NCBI GenBank assembly: GCA_026260175.1
Contig: JAKCWW010005995.1
Span: forward strand, 12,593-34,184
DNA: 21,592 bases
From: Reticulitermes lucifugus
Lineage: Eukaryota; Arthropoda; Insecta; Blattodea; Rhinotermitidae
Direction of reading: 5' to 3'
Below are positions 9,690 through 17,735 of this stretch, in pieces; the stretch's first letter is position 1; each line of letters begins with the position of its first letter. A program made the translations under genes and the position numbers. The notes below the pieces were generated by a model, which was not told the DNA's origin, made no database searches, and saw only the letters and a list, made by a program, of their open reading frames with translations.

Positions 9690-10463
9690 TTTACCTTGTA
9701 TTATGAGTTGTGTACGACTAACCTGAAAAAAAAATATATACAGTTAATGCGTAAAATTATGTCTTCGCTCGCCCTTACATATACAATTGACCACAGAGAA
9801 AATTTACCTTTTTTACCTTTAACGAAATTCGTCTAAAACCTTGAAGTAGCTCCAGACTCAACCCTTGCCAAACATACTTGAAATTCGCTGTTACGTCGGT
9901 GAAACACACGGACTGTTCGGTAGACAGGCTGCCTTCTACATTATGTATTCACTTAATGCGTTTTGTGATATAAAACCCACACCAACGTCGACATTTAGAA
10001 ACAAGTTGGTGAAAGCGTGGCTTTTATTGTCCATTCTGTTCTACTTCTTCTGTAACAGGTTCTGTCCAGAGCACTCCTCCGTCAGCGCTGAAGAGCAGGT
10101 TAGTCTAAATTACTGCAGAATCGGTAGCTGGCAACGCTCAATTTATCTCTTGTGGTCTAGCAAATTGATTACAATTGTGACGACATAATGTTACGTTACA
10201 TACTGTCTGTGTAATTTCACTGTTTAAAGGCTGTACTGTACAGAGGCGTGTAATTTCCAACTTCGTGTTCCGGAAATTCCGAGTTAAAATCGAGACCTGG
10301 AAATTGCCTATCACGACTAAGATGCGTATGAATATTTTGCAGTTCCTCCAGGCAAATTCTGGAATGCTATGCCAAAATATACATGGCCGCTGTCTTTTAC
10401 ATAATTCCCAATTAATTATGTGCTGATTACTTTTGGGCACTAAAATTTAGCTTCAATTTATGG
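9690..10463. other. Unassigned sequence with a possible micro-exon
   Basis: An A9 tract lies near 9727. The plus frame 9865-10188 (107 codons) and minus frame 10138-10440 (100 codons) have no recognised motif. Within the plus frame, 10059-10098 is bounded by a good 3' splice-site look-alike and a GTTAGT 5' site. No other gene evidence exists. Confidence 0.3.
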
Positions 10464-10665
10464 GTACGTTCGCATAGTCGCAAAAAGCGCCTATGAGCTT
10501 CGTTATGTCCGTCTGTCCGTATATATCAGTACGGATCTCACTGGACGGAATTCCGTGAAATTTGATATTGGTGACTTTTGTAAAATTCTCTTGAGAAAAT
10601 CTTAATTTGGTTAAAATCGGTCGAAAATACCCGACACTTTACCTGAAGACCTAAGTACGTTTTAT
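10464..10665 (+). repeat. Dispersed repeat family R, partial copy 3
   Basis: This is a diverged match to the 5' part of the other two copies: CGTTCGCA, GTCGCAAAAAGCGCCTATGA, CTTCGTTATGTCCGTCTGTC, then AATTCCGTGAAATTTGAT and ACTTTACCTGAAGACCT. Similarity fades after about 10665. Confidence 0.65.
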
Positions 10666-10821
10666 TATCGCTGGCGACATTACATGGCCATAAAAGCATT
10701 CACTTGGAGTGAACGGTAAAAGGCGTTAGGACGGCCGAGGAGGTAAGCAAGCCGCAGCGTAGTACGCTATAGGCCTATCTCGTTACAATTATTTTCAACA
10801 GAATATTAAATACAGTGTCTT

Positions 10822-10851
10822 TATCATCATCATCAGCAGCAGCAGCAGCAT
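10822..10851 (+). repeat. (TCA)n(GCA)n microsatellite
   Basis: A run of TCA triplets changes to CAG/GCA triplets. No open frame of interest contains it. Confidence 0.8.
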
Positions 10852-10892
10852 CTTTGTTTTCTTTTGAGGACAAAATCCTCAGTTAAATTAAA

Positions 10893-11080
10893 GATGGTAT
10901 TCTGGATTCTTATACCGCTTAGTGTAATGTGTTTGTTCCGACATTTGGGAGGAACGTGCTCCCTCCATTTTCAGAGTGACTGCATTTGGTTCAGAGAGCA
11001 TGTCCGTTACAAACGTCGGAACAAACACATCACACTACACATTGTGAAACCCAAAAGACAATCATTTGAGTAACATCCTG
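10893..11080. repeat. Dispersed repeat family Q, copy 3, with inverted arms
   Basis: The core TTGTTCCGACATTTGGGAGG is family-typical. In this copy the left arm GTGTAATGTGTTTGTTCCGA (starting about 10921) reappears inverted near 11017-11041, where the minus strand reads GTGTGATGTGTTTGTTCCGA. The arms are about 25 bp with two mismatches around a spacer of about 70 bp. Copy 5 (17573-17735) shows a weaker version of the same arrangement. Confidence 0.7.
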
Positions 11081-11164
11081 CAGGAAGGCCTGAAAACTTA
11101 CACGTTAAATTAGTCTTCCGTCAAACACAATCATATATTTAGTTTAAATCAGCATATATTTGAG

Positions 11165-11218
11165 TTCTAGACAGCTACATGTTTCAACCATATATGGTCA
11201 TCATCAGGCTGCCTAAAA
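11165..11218 (-). ncRNA. Hammerhead-ribozyme-like motif, copy 3 (best)
   Basis: Read on the minus strand, the CTGATGA core (11201-11207) is followed by a stem II with loop (GACCATATATGGTT). GAAAC follows (11181-11185), then a two-base loop leading to a GUA triplet in the cleavage position. Stem I is 11 pairs with two G-U: TTTTAGGCAGC (11208-11218) against GCTGTCTAGAA (11165-11175). One extra U sits between CUGAUGA and stem II, as in the other two copies, and is a deviation from the canonical core. Stem III is only about two pairs, as described for minimal hammerheads of Penelope-like elements. GATTGTGTTTGACGG follows at 11118-11132. Cleavage activity is unproven. Confidence 0.6.
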
Positions 11219-11399
11219 GAGAGAAAATACGTATACAATTATGTTGAGGATTGGGATCTCAGTGCTTTACGTATGTGTTGCATACATATCAAATTGGATA
11301 GCCTTGGAAACGAAGACAGTAAAGGTTTTGAAATTTTTTTTAAAGTTGTAAAAAGATTAGGTAAAGGAATACAATAATTTTTTATTTTGGGTATTAAAA

Positions 11400-12793
11400 T
11401 GTTTAAAACAGAGATCGTAGGCGTTTTATAGAGGACGGCTATGAAATGTATGTTGTAGCGATCCCTTGTTGTGGACATTCTTTGAAGCTGATTGTCGTTC
11501 TTCCAAAGAAAATGATAGTTAAGATATATCGTTTTTATTTAATTTAAAAACTTTTGTTTGTAAATATCTGCACACCTAGTTGGTATCTGTGCACTTTGTT
11601 GGATGGTTTCTCTTCAGTTTTTTAGTCCACATATATTTGTGTGTGTTTAAACTATATCACTGTGGGACACACTTGTGTAACATGCTGTAGATAGATGTGT
11701 CGCGTCTCTCTATAGTGGTGTCTTAAGGCCTTCAGAATTGTTCCACGTGTACATTGAATTTTTGGTAGCTTATTACATACGACAGTATTATTTATATATG
11801 ATAAACTACATCCCAGTACCTAAATTCTGTCATTTGTTAAATTACTTCGTTGTCAATATTTACGTTTGCTTTACAGTTCTCACATTCTTTAAATCCCACG
11901 ACTTCTGTTTTAACACCAGCAGTTTTAAAGTTGTGTTCCTTACAAACGGTGTTTAATATGCAGCATATATATATATATGTATATGAATACTCTTTGATTT
12001 TAAGCTTAAAAATAGTGTTTATAATTCTTTAATCCACCCGAAGGTCATCGCTTTTAATTTATTTTGCCACTCTCGTCCACTATTTTCCACAAATATTAAT
12101 CGTGTGGGGTGATAACGAACACTCTCGTGAAATTCCCTCTTCAACTTCTACCATTTTTCCTATTTCAAACTCTTCCTTATGCCATGCAATTTTCATGTCT
12201 AAATACAAGATTGTAAACTCTTATTAAGTGTTGTGGAAACGTTTTGTCATTCACTACTTGTCAGAGTGTATTTCTGATAACTTCCGTCGAGGCTTTCTCA
12301 TAATCCAGGAATGCAATTAGAGTCGGTAAGCTAAATTTCCTGCATTTCTCAATCAGTTAGTAAATACTGAAGATAAAATATGCATATGACCGCCCGTTCC
12401 TAAACCAATTCTGAGTCTTACCTAACACAGATTCATATGCAGTGTTTATTCTTCCTGTGATTATCTTTGAATACATTTTGTATCTAGAACCAAGCAGACA
12501 TACACCTCTGTAATTTTCAAACTTCTATCCCCCTTCTTGTAAAGTGGAATCATTAACACAATGTTCCATCCTTCCGGTACATCTCCACCTTTCCAGCAGA
12601 CATTAGCGAAGTCTATGAAGTGTGTCAGCAACTCATGGGAGGCACATGTAAAATATTGTATATTAAGACAATCAGGTCCAAGCGTCTTCTTGTTTTTAAA
12701 GATTTTGAGCGCCCACAGCTGTTCTTCCATATGTATGAGATATACATGTTCAGTAATGTTACGTGGTTTAATTGTTGTGTGATAAATAAACAC
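11400..12793 (-). pseudogene. LINE (non-LTR retrotransposon) reverse transcriptase, broken
   Basis: Reading down the minus strand, reverse-transcriptase landmarks appear in order but in shifting frames. The 12793-12461 frame (110 codons) gives KNKKTLGPD (residues 33-41), then VPEGWNIVLMIPLYKKGDRS (72-91). Near 12310-12260 is FLDYEKASTEV, the palm motif before the active site. Near 12175-12090 is EEGISRECSLSPHTINI, then REWQNKLKA. Near 11950-11800 are CKEHNFKTAGVKTEVVGFKE and EFRYWDVVYHI. Near 11795-11660 is KLPKIQCTRGTILKALRHHY, and RMSTTRDRYNIHF lies near 11500-11405. The YXDD box is not recognisable; an AT dinucleotide run (11965-11979) occupies its expected place. The endonuclease domain is missing upstream, so the copy is 5'-truncated as well as frameshifted. 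The enzyme would have copied the element's RNA at a nicked target. The clade was not assigned. Confidence 0.85.
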
Positions 12794-12896
12794 AGAGTAA
12801 TAGGCGTATATTAAATAAAGTCAGTGACACCTTCTTCATATAAGCTTGAAAATAAGCTAAGTGATAGAAAAATGTCTGGAAATTCAGAAGTCAGGA

Positions 12897-13150
12897 CACG
12901 GGATAGCTCAGTACGTATAGTGATAAGACTACGGGTTGGACGATCCGAGTTTCGAATCCCGGTACGTGAAACATATTCCTTTCTTCTCGAAAACGTCCAT
13001 ATTGGCTCTGGTGTCCACCCAGCGTGCAATGCAAGGGGTATCGGGCGCTATTTCTCCGGGGGGAAAAGTGATTGGGGCGTGAGGCTTACCATTCACTTCC
13101 ATGTAGTGCCGAAGTTAAGACTGAGTGGAGCTATACCTCCACTCATTTTA
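12897..13150 (+). mobile_element. tRNA-derived SINE (family 3)
   Basis: The tRNA-like head has box A TAGCTCAGTACG at 12904-12915 and box B GTTTCGAATCC at 12949-12959, with normal tRNA spacing. A unique body follows (CAAGGGGTATCGGGCGC, GAAGTTAAGACTGAGTGGAG) to about 13150. The end is uncertain and no A tail or target duplication was found. The 125-codon open frame across it (12824-13201) is not a gene. The element sits just beyond the truncated 5' side of the LINE relic. Confidence 0.75.
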
Positions 13151-13290
13151 CCTGCGTTCATAGTTTGTTCAGCAACAGCTTCATGTTTATATCAGATTTA
13201 AGGTTCTCACGGCCACGACTGAAACGATGGCTTTCTGCTGGGATGTAACGTCGTATAGTCTGGTAAAATTGTATTAACTTGCTGCCTCAA
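13151..13290. other. Short spacer between two SINEs
   Basis: No feature was recognised. Part of it may belong to the tail of the upstream SINE. Confidence 0.3.
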
Positions 13291-13304
13291 CATAGTCCAG
13301 TGAT
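13291..13304. repeat. SINE target-site duplication, left copy
   Basis: CATAGTCCAGTGAT matches CATACTCCAGTGAT at 13551-13564 in 13 of 14 positions. Confidence 0.8.
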
Positions 13305-13550
13305 AAGGTACTGCAATCCCTTAGGGTACCAGGAGGCCGAGGCTTCCAGATTTCAAGACAATCGGGACATGAAAGTGATAAGGTTGTCAGCCCTAGGCAC
13401 CAGTCGCTTTACTCATTTCTGTTAGAGGCTGAGTCGACCTCAGGGCCATAGTGCAGCCGGAAGGAATTCCTGTGACGCCACCGGGAATCGAACCCGCAAC
13501 CTTCCGGCTTGTAACGCAGTGCCTCAACCGACTGCGCCACCGCGTGCCCC
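13305..13550 (-). mobile_element. tRNA-derived SINE (family 4)
   Basis: The minus strand starts GGGGCACGCGG and carries a nearly perfect box A TGGCGCAGTCGG (13528-13539) and box B GGGTTCGATTCCC (13483-13495). The body includes CCTGAGGTCGACTCAGCC and ends near GGGATTGCAGTACCTT without an A tail. A 14-bp duplication with one mismatch flanks it exactly, so both ends are well defined (246 bp). The well-kept boxes suggest a comparatively recent insertion. The head could be mistaken for a tRNA gene, but the rest of the cloverleaf is not convincing. Confidence 0.88.
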
Positions 13551-13564
13551 CATACTCCAGTGAT
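13551..13564. repeat. SINE target-site duplication, right copy
   Basis: CATACTCCAGTGAT is the partner of 13291-13304. Confidence 0.8.
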
Positions 13565-14639
13565 GGAGGCAGTGAAATCCTCTAGGACGTCTACACAGTT
13601 CTACCAGACTACACATCACATCACACAAGACACAGAAGACAGCAGCTCTATCTTCGGAGTAGCCATGTATTTGTTATATTCTGAACGTTGAATAAACAAC
13701 TGCAAGCAGTTGCAAGCAGAAATCATAAAACGTAACTGACCCTTACATACACTTATAGATTGGCAGGCCTATTATTATATTACTACTGTTACTTTGTTTC
13801 TTTGTGAGGAACTTATTCCTCAAGCGCAGATGTTACGTAGTATGTACGTTATGTTTGTCGGACATACTCTCAAGGTTCTGCATCGTCACAATATTTTTAG
13901 TTTTGACTTTTGAACAATTTTTCATACAAACGATGTAGGCATGTACATCGTCCATCCTTTTATTAAATTCCACATAAACAGCCTCAATCATTCCTTAGTT
14001 ATCGTCATCAAATCAAACGCTAGACGCTGTGTTGTTTTCTTAAATATTACATCAACACAACTTGTAGGTACATTCCCCAAATATTTGTTATAGTGCATTT
14101 CAGCACACCAAATTAAGTGCTGCTAGTGTCATTTCCATCTCACAAGTTCGCTCGTCCGCCATGTTATTTTAACAGATTCCAAGAATTTCGAAAGCACAGC
14201 AATGGGATAAACCGTGAAGTTATATGATCAAGTCAAATTTCGTGAATAACAATCGAACATTCATTTAGTTGAAATGACACGCAGATATTCAGATGACATA
14301 AAGCTGTTATTGTTTGTTTTAAGGAAGAAAATCGGGCACATAGCATACCGAAAATATAACGGCACACATTACAGTCAGTACAAAATGGCACAGGTATGCA
14401 GATACAGAAACTCTGCATAGACAGACCACACGTTAAACCGCCAACTTTACATCGACCGTTCCCAGTGGAAGCACATACTGTTCTGTCTGTTTACCAAAAA
14501 TACCACAAGCAGGGCGGTTGGTTCTCAGCAGTTTGTTGTGCAACTTCCAAACGCCACATGCCACCCTTTAAACTACACAGGCATACCACCTGCACAGCAT
14601 GCATTGCCACCCACTCCACTACCAAGTACACAATCCCTG
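13565..14639. other. Unassigned sequence
   Basis: No gene or repeat was recognised. The plus frame 14396-14782 (128 codons) is fairly long, but its peptide has no motif I know and its 3' part overlaps a likely family Q repeat. It is probably a chance frame. Confidence 0.35.
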
Positions 14640-14760
14640 CGATGTTTGATGTTCTCAGGAACGTTGAAGATTCTTCTCTTCCGGTATATGACGCCGTGTT
14701 TGTGGTATATGTTTCGGAGAAGCTTGCAGCCTCCATCTACAGGATGATACGAAAAGAAAA
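14640..14760. repeat. Possible family Q repeat, copy 4
   Basis: The minus strand reads GATGGAGGCTGCAAGCTTCT followed by CCGAAACATATACCACA. This lines up with the family consensus (ATGGAGG, ACGTTCCTCCGAAACGTCGG, ACACATTACAC) but is strongly diverged. Confidence 0.4.
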
Positions 14761-15362
14761 CAATCTTTGTCGCTACACTTAATGTTATCTGATGCCTGTC
14801 AAAAAAGACCCCCAAATTAATTCCTTCAACGCTATACGGTGCTCACTGAATGGACATTTTCCAGATTACTGCGATCATTTACGCATTAATGATCCTACAC
14901 CTCCAAACATAAATCATAATTACATTCTTGTAGGATATAATCCTGCATCTCGACATCTTTCTCCGTTTTTTAATTCCTGCTCCGGTTGCTATGTGACCAT
15001 AGCCGGCGTTGTTAATAATGCATGGAGCGATGTGTGCCCATCGGTGCCTCGTCGTGTGCCATTCGTTTAATAATTTAAAGCAGAGTGGAGAATGCATTTG
15101 TCGTCCGCTACGACTTCAAAACACATTTCTGTCTGCTCAAAGTGTGTATTTATATTCATAATGACTTAAGATAAGCGACGATTACTTGCTACACAATGTT
15201 AAACAGCTGATATTTGTAATGGAGAAAGAGTGTATTTTCTGTGAGACAGGAACTTAATTTCGAAATATTGCTGATGTGAATTTCAGGTTAAAAAGAACTG
15301 CAACGCAAAGAAATATCTTAGCGTCACCACGGCGATACATAGCGTAAAAGATAGGTATCCGA
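14761..15362. other. Unassigned sequence left of the long inverted repeat
   Basis: The frame 14792-15070 (92 codons, plus) and 14879-15097 (minus) have no recognised motif. The last about 60 bases before 15363 do not pair with the right flank of the inverted repeat. Confidence 0.35.
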
Positions 15363-15602
15363 CATGTGCCGCCGTGTCACATCCCACAAGAACGGATATC
15401 TCATCCGCACTGCCTCGAAAAACTAAAAGCTCGCAACAGAAAATATATGTAATATCACATCGATTGCACTTCGTGTTCTTAAAGTGGTCAATGTCTGTAT
15501 ATCTTCATAAGGCTGTCATTAACAAATCGTGAATAGTATTGTAGCATTACAGCTTATTTTAGGGAGATACGAGCGAACATTAAGCACTTTAACTAGTGCC
15601 AA
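15363..15602 (+). repeat. Long inverted repeat, left arm
   Basis: CATGTGCCGCCG begins the arm, and ACTTTAACTAGTGC lies at its inner end. Compared base by base with the reverse complement of 15722-15961, I count about 15 mismatches in about 239 positions and essentially no indels, or about 94% identity. Similarity stops abruptly at both ends. A transcript through both arms would fold into a long hairpin. The element class (foldback transposon, MITE with long terminal inverted repeats, or local inverted duplication) is not settled. Confidence 0.92.
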
Positions 15603-15721
15603 ACAAAATATAGTTTAACCGCAAATACAGTTACAATTACTGTAACTACCCAGTCTTCTTTGAGCAAGACATATCAGTGTTTACAGGATCAGCAGAGGCA
15701 ATGACTGTGCTTTTTTGCGGT
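15603..15721. other. Spacer (loop) of the long inverted repeat
   Basis: About 119 bp without coding capacity. It contains a small imperfect palindrome, AGTTACAATTACTGTAACT. Confidence 0.7.
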
Positions 15722-15961
15722 TTTGCACTAGTTAAAGTGCTTAATGTTCGCTCGTATTTCCCTAAAATAAGCTGTAATGCTACAATGCTATTCACGATTT
15801 GTTAATGACAGCCTTATAAAGATATACAGACATTGACCACTTTAAGAACACGAAATGCAAGCGATGTGATATCACATATCTTTTCTGTTGCGAGCTTTTA
15901 GTTTTTCGCAGCGGTGCGGACGATATATCCGTTCTTGTGGGATGTGAGGCGGCGGCACATG
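15722..15961 (-). repeat. Long inverted repeat, right arm
   Basis: This is the inverted partner of 15363-15602. Two minus-strand open frames (15792-16004 and 15898-16080) cross it. The left arm also encodes a similar short peptide in the same sense (TSHKNGY..RTA.KN), but this follows from the duplication and is not evidence of a gene. Confidence 0.92.
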
Positions 15962-16590
15962 CCTTGGACCAAGAAAAATGAAAGGAAACAAATCGCTGTA
16001 GCAAGACGCATCTTCAATCTACGCATTCGTACAGAGCCTGAGAGTTGAAAGTTTGCAGTTATTCTGCCCCCACACAGCAAATAAATATTAATTATTTAAA
16101 CATGTGGCAAATGGCAGTGTGTGCCACAACAAATTTGTTGTGACGAAGCAGTTAACAGGCATTCATGTTTCAGTCGGTACTGCAGCCTCGGCTTCTATAG
16201 ACGAACATTCACATATAGGCTGAATTCACAGCTTAGACAGTCAAGTTGCCTTCCAAGAACATTTCAAGTTACTGTGCGTGTTCATGCAGACTGTGGTTTC
16301 ATGATGTCCATCAGCGACTACAAAGTACGAATAGGTACATAAAGTTTTTATCTGTGGAAATCATAGTTATGAACTACCACATTTTTGTCTTGAAATTACA
16401 GCCGGCTGAATAAGACGGTTACTTAACGGATGTGCAGTGCTGGAACGCCTCTTGAACAGCAAATGTCATCAGCACGGATCGCAGCAGAATGCTGGGCATA
16501 CTTATCAGAACCTTGTGTGTATATAGCGAATGGATTCGGGATCGAATCCAGCGTAGTGAAATAAATACAAAACAAATAAATTATGAAACA
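15962..16590. other. Unassigned sequence with an 18-bp palindrome
   Basis: A perfect palindrome CACAACAAATTTGTTGTG lies at 16125-16142. A hairpin GGATTCG, GGAT, CGAATCC lies near 16531-16548. The frame 16121-16342 (73 codons) is unrecognised. Confidence 0.5.
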
Positions 16591-16706
16591 TTGAAAGCAG
16601 AGAGGAAAATATGGAAAGAAAATAGGAAGAAAGATGAGAAGGAAAGAAAAGATGGAAATGAAAAATGAATGAATGAATGAATGAATTAATGAATATGTGA
16701 ATGAAG
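16591..16706 (+). repeat. Purine-rich tract and (AATG)n microsatellite
   Basis: The plus strand is almost pure A/G from 16591 to 16663. An AATG/GAATGAAT run with a few interruptions follows at 16664-16706. The 99-codon minus frame over it (16423-16722) is low complexity and not a gene. Confidence 0.8.
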
Positions 16707-17154
16707 AGAAAAATGTAGACAACGAGTAATTAAGATATCAAACTGCAGTACCGCATTTTGAAGGCGTGTTCAAAAGTGGAAGAGAAAGCTAATGTCGTTC
16801 TTGTGCGTCAAGAAGCAACATACCATGAAACGCATGTAGATTGGAGGTACAAATTCCATGCACTATTAACTTCTCCACAAGACGCAGAATTTTCAGAAAT
16901 TTCAAAATGCCCTCATGCAAGCCTCGTCCGACAAATCTGCACCTGCGTCTGAGAGTGCTAAGAAGAACGAGAGAAAGAAGAGGAAGAATTTAAGAAGGTT
17001 GTGTAATTTCAAAGAAACCGTTAATGTGGGGAATGCATTCCGGTACAGGATACACTATTACGGAGAAACAAGAGATGCACTAATATGTGGAGTTGTTTGT
17101 TTGAATTTCAGAGAACTAGATTAGTAGTTCATAAAATATAGTAAGCCTACACTT
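16707..17154. other. Unassigned sequence upstream of a LINE tail
   Basis: Two overlapping plus frames, 16758-16952 (64 codons) and 16915-17124 (69 codons, Lys/Arg-rich middle), have no family motif. Because a LINE C-terminus follows in the same orientation, they could be degraded LINE sequence, but I cannot show it. Confidence 0.3.
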
Positions 17155-17370
17155 CTTATGCTGTGGAAACCAACAGACGCAAATGGAAATGTGTTGGGCA
17201 CAAGCTAACTTAAGGAAAGGGATCAACACAGAGGCACACATTGGAATGGAATTCTCAGGGCACAAGCTAACTTAAGGAAAGGGATCAACACAGAGGCACA
17301 CATTGGAATGGAATTCTCAGGGCTGTAGAAAAAGAGGAAACTGAAGAACAATCAAGAAGGAATATCTAGA
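17155..17370 (+). pseudogene. LINE reverse transcriptase C-terminal fragment, with internal duplication
   Basis: The plus strand encodes RRKWKCVGH at about 17176-17202, TLEWNSQG and CRKRGN, then RTIKKEYLEQ after a stop. This order matches the C-terminal tail of many LINE reverse transcriptases (R-W-IGH, AL-W-P-G-R-RGRP, TWRR-E). An in-frame TAA interrupts the first copy. A 62-bp duplication inside the segment repeats the middle and shifts the frame. It is a short 3' fragment, inactive, and different in sequence from the LINE at 11400-12793. Confidence 0.7.
17196..17323 (+). repeat. Perfect 62-bp tandem duplication
   Basis: The unit starting GGGCACAAGCTAACTTAAGG occurs at 17196-17257 and again at 17258-17319, with four further matching bases and no mismatch. 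The perfect identity contrasts with the decayed LINE fragment around it, so the duplication is recent or an assembly artefact. Confidence 0.95.
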
Positions 17371-17572
17371 ACAGACTTTGTGAACCGTTCTCAGCTAAAA
17401 TACACCCTTATCTTGGGGTGATATTTCGTGTACCCCCTTCCCAGTGGGGATAATTTTTACCCCTAGTATTCACAATTTGATAAGGATTTTTTAAGGAAAT
17501 TTTATTTACCTCATACAGAGATACAATTGTAAAATTTTACAGAATAAAAATAAGTATCAGGTTATCATGACA
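17371..17572. other. Unassigned spacer
   Basis: No feature was recognised. Two short similar phrases (CTTGGGGTGATATTT and CAGTGGGGATAATTTTT) occur near 17412 and 17441. Confidence 0.3.
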
Positions 17573-17735
17573 GTCTTTTGGATCCTTACACCGATTAGGA
17601 TAAGTCTGTGCCGACGTTTCAGAGGAACTTTCTGCCTCCACTTTCAGGTTGTCTGAATCTGGTTCAGGTGTGTGCCAGAGCATCAGAAACTTCGGACTAA
17701 CGTATCCTACACAGCGAAAGAAACCAAAGCACTAT
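17573..17735. repeat. Dispersed repeat family Q, copy 5
   Basis: GTGCCGACGTTTCAGAGGAA followed by CTGCCTCCACTTTCAGG and TGGTTCAGG matches copy 3 (CTCCCTCCATTTTCAGAG, TTGGTTCAGAG) over most of its length. The ends GGATAAGTCTGTGCCGACG and, inverted, GGATACGTTAGTCCGAAG are partly complementary. Confidence 0.65.

Noticed and set aside
10822..10851. A CRISPR-like or regulatory repeat array
   Set aside because: It is a plain trinucleotide microsatellite. No direct repeats with unique spacers were found anywhere in the window.
12824..13201. A 125-codon protein-coding gene
   Set aside because: The frame runs straight through the tRNA-like head and body of a SINE and has no protein motif.
13483..13543. 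A tRNA gene on the minus strand
   Set aside because: Boxes A and B are good, but target-site duplications bound a longer 246-bp unit and the cloverleaf outside the boxes is not convincing. It is the head of a SINE.
14396..14782. A 128-codon protein-coding gene
   Set aside because: No motif was recognised, several other frames are open over the same stretch, and the 3' part looks like a family Q repeat.
15792..16080. Two short minus-strand genes over the right arm of the inverted repeat
   Set aside because: The frames overlap one another, have no known motif, and their similarity to the left arm follows directly from the inverted duplication.
16531..16548. Box B of another tRNA-derived SINE (GGATTCGATCC-like on the minus strand)
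   Set aside because: It is a self-complementary hairpin with no box A at tRNA spacing on either strand and no SINE body.
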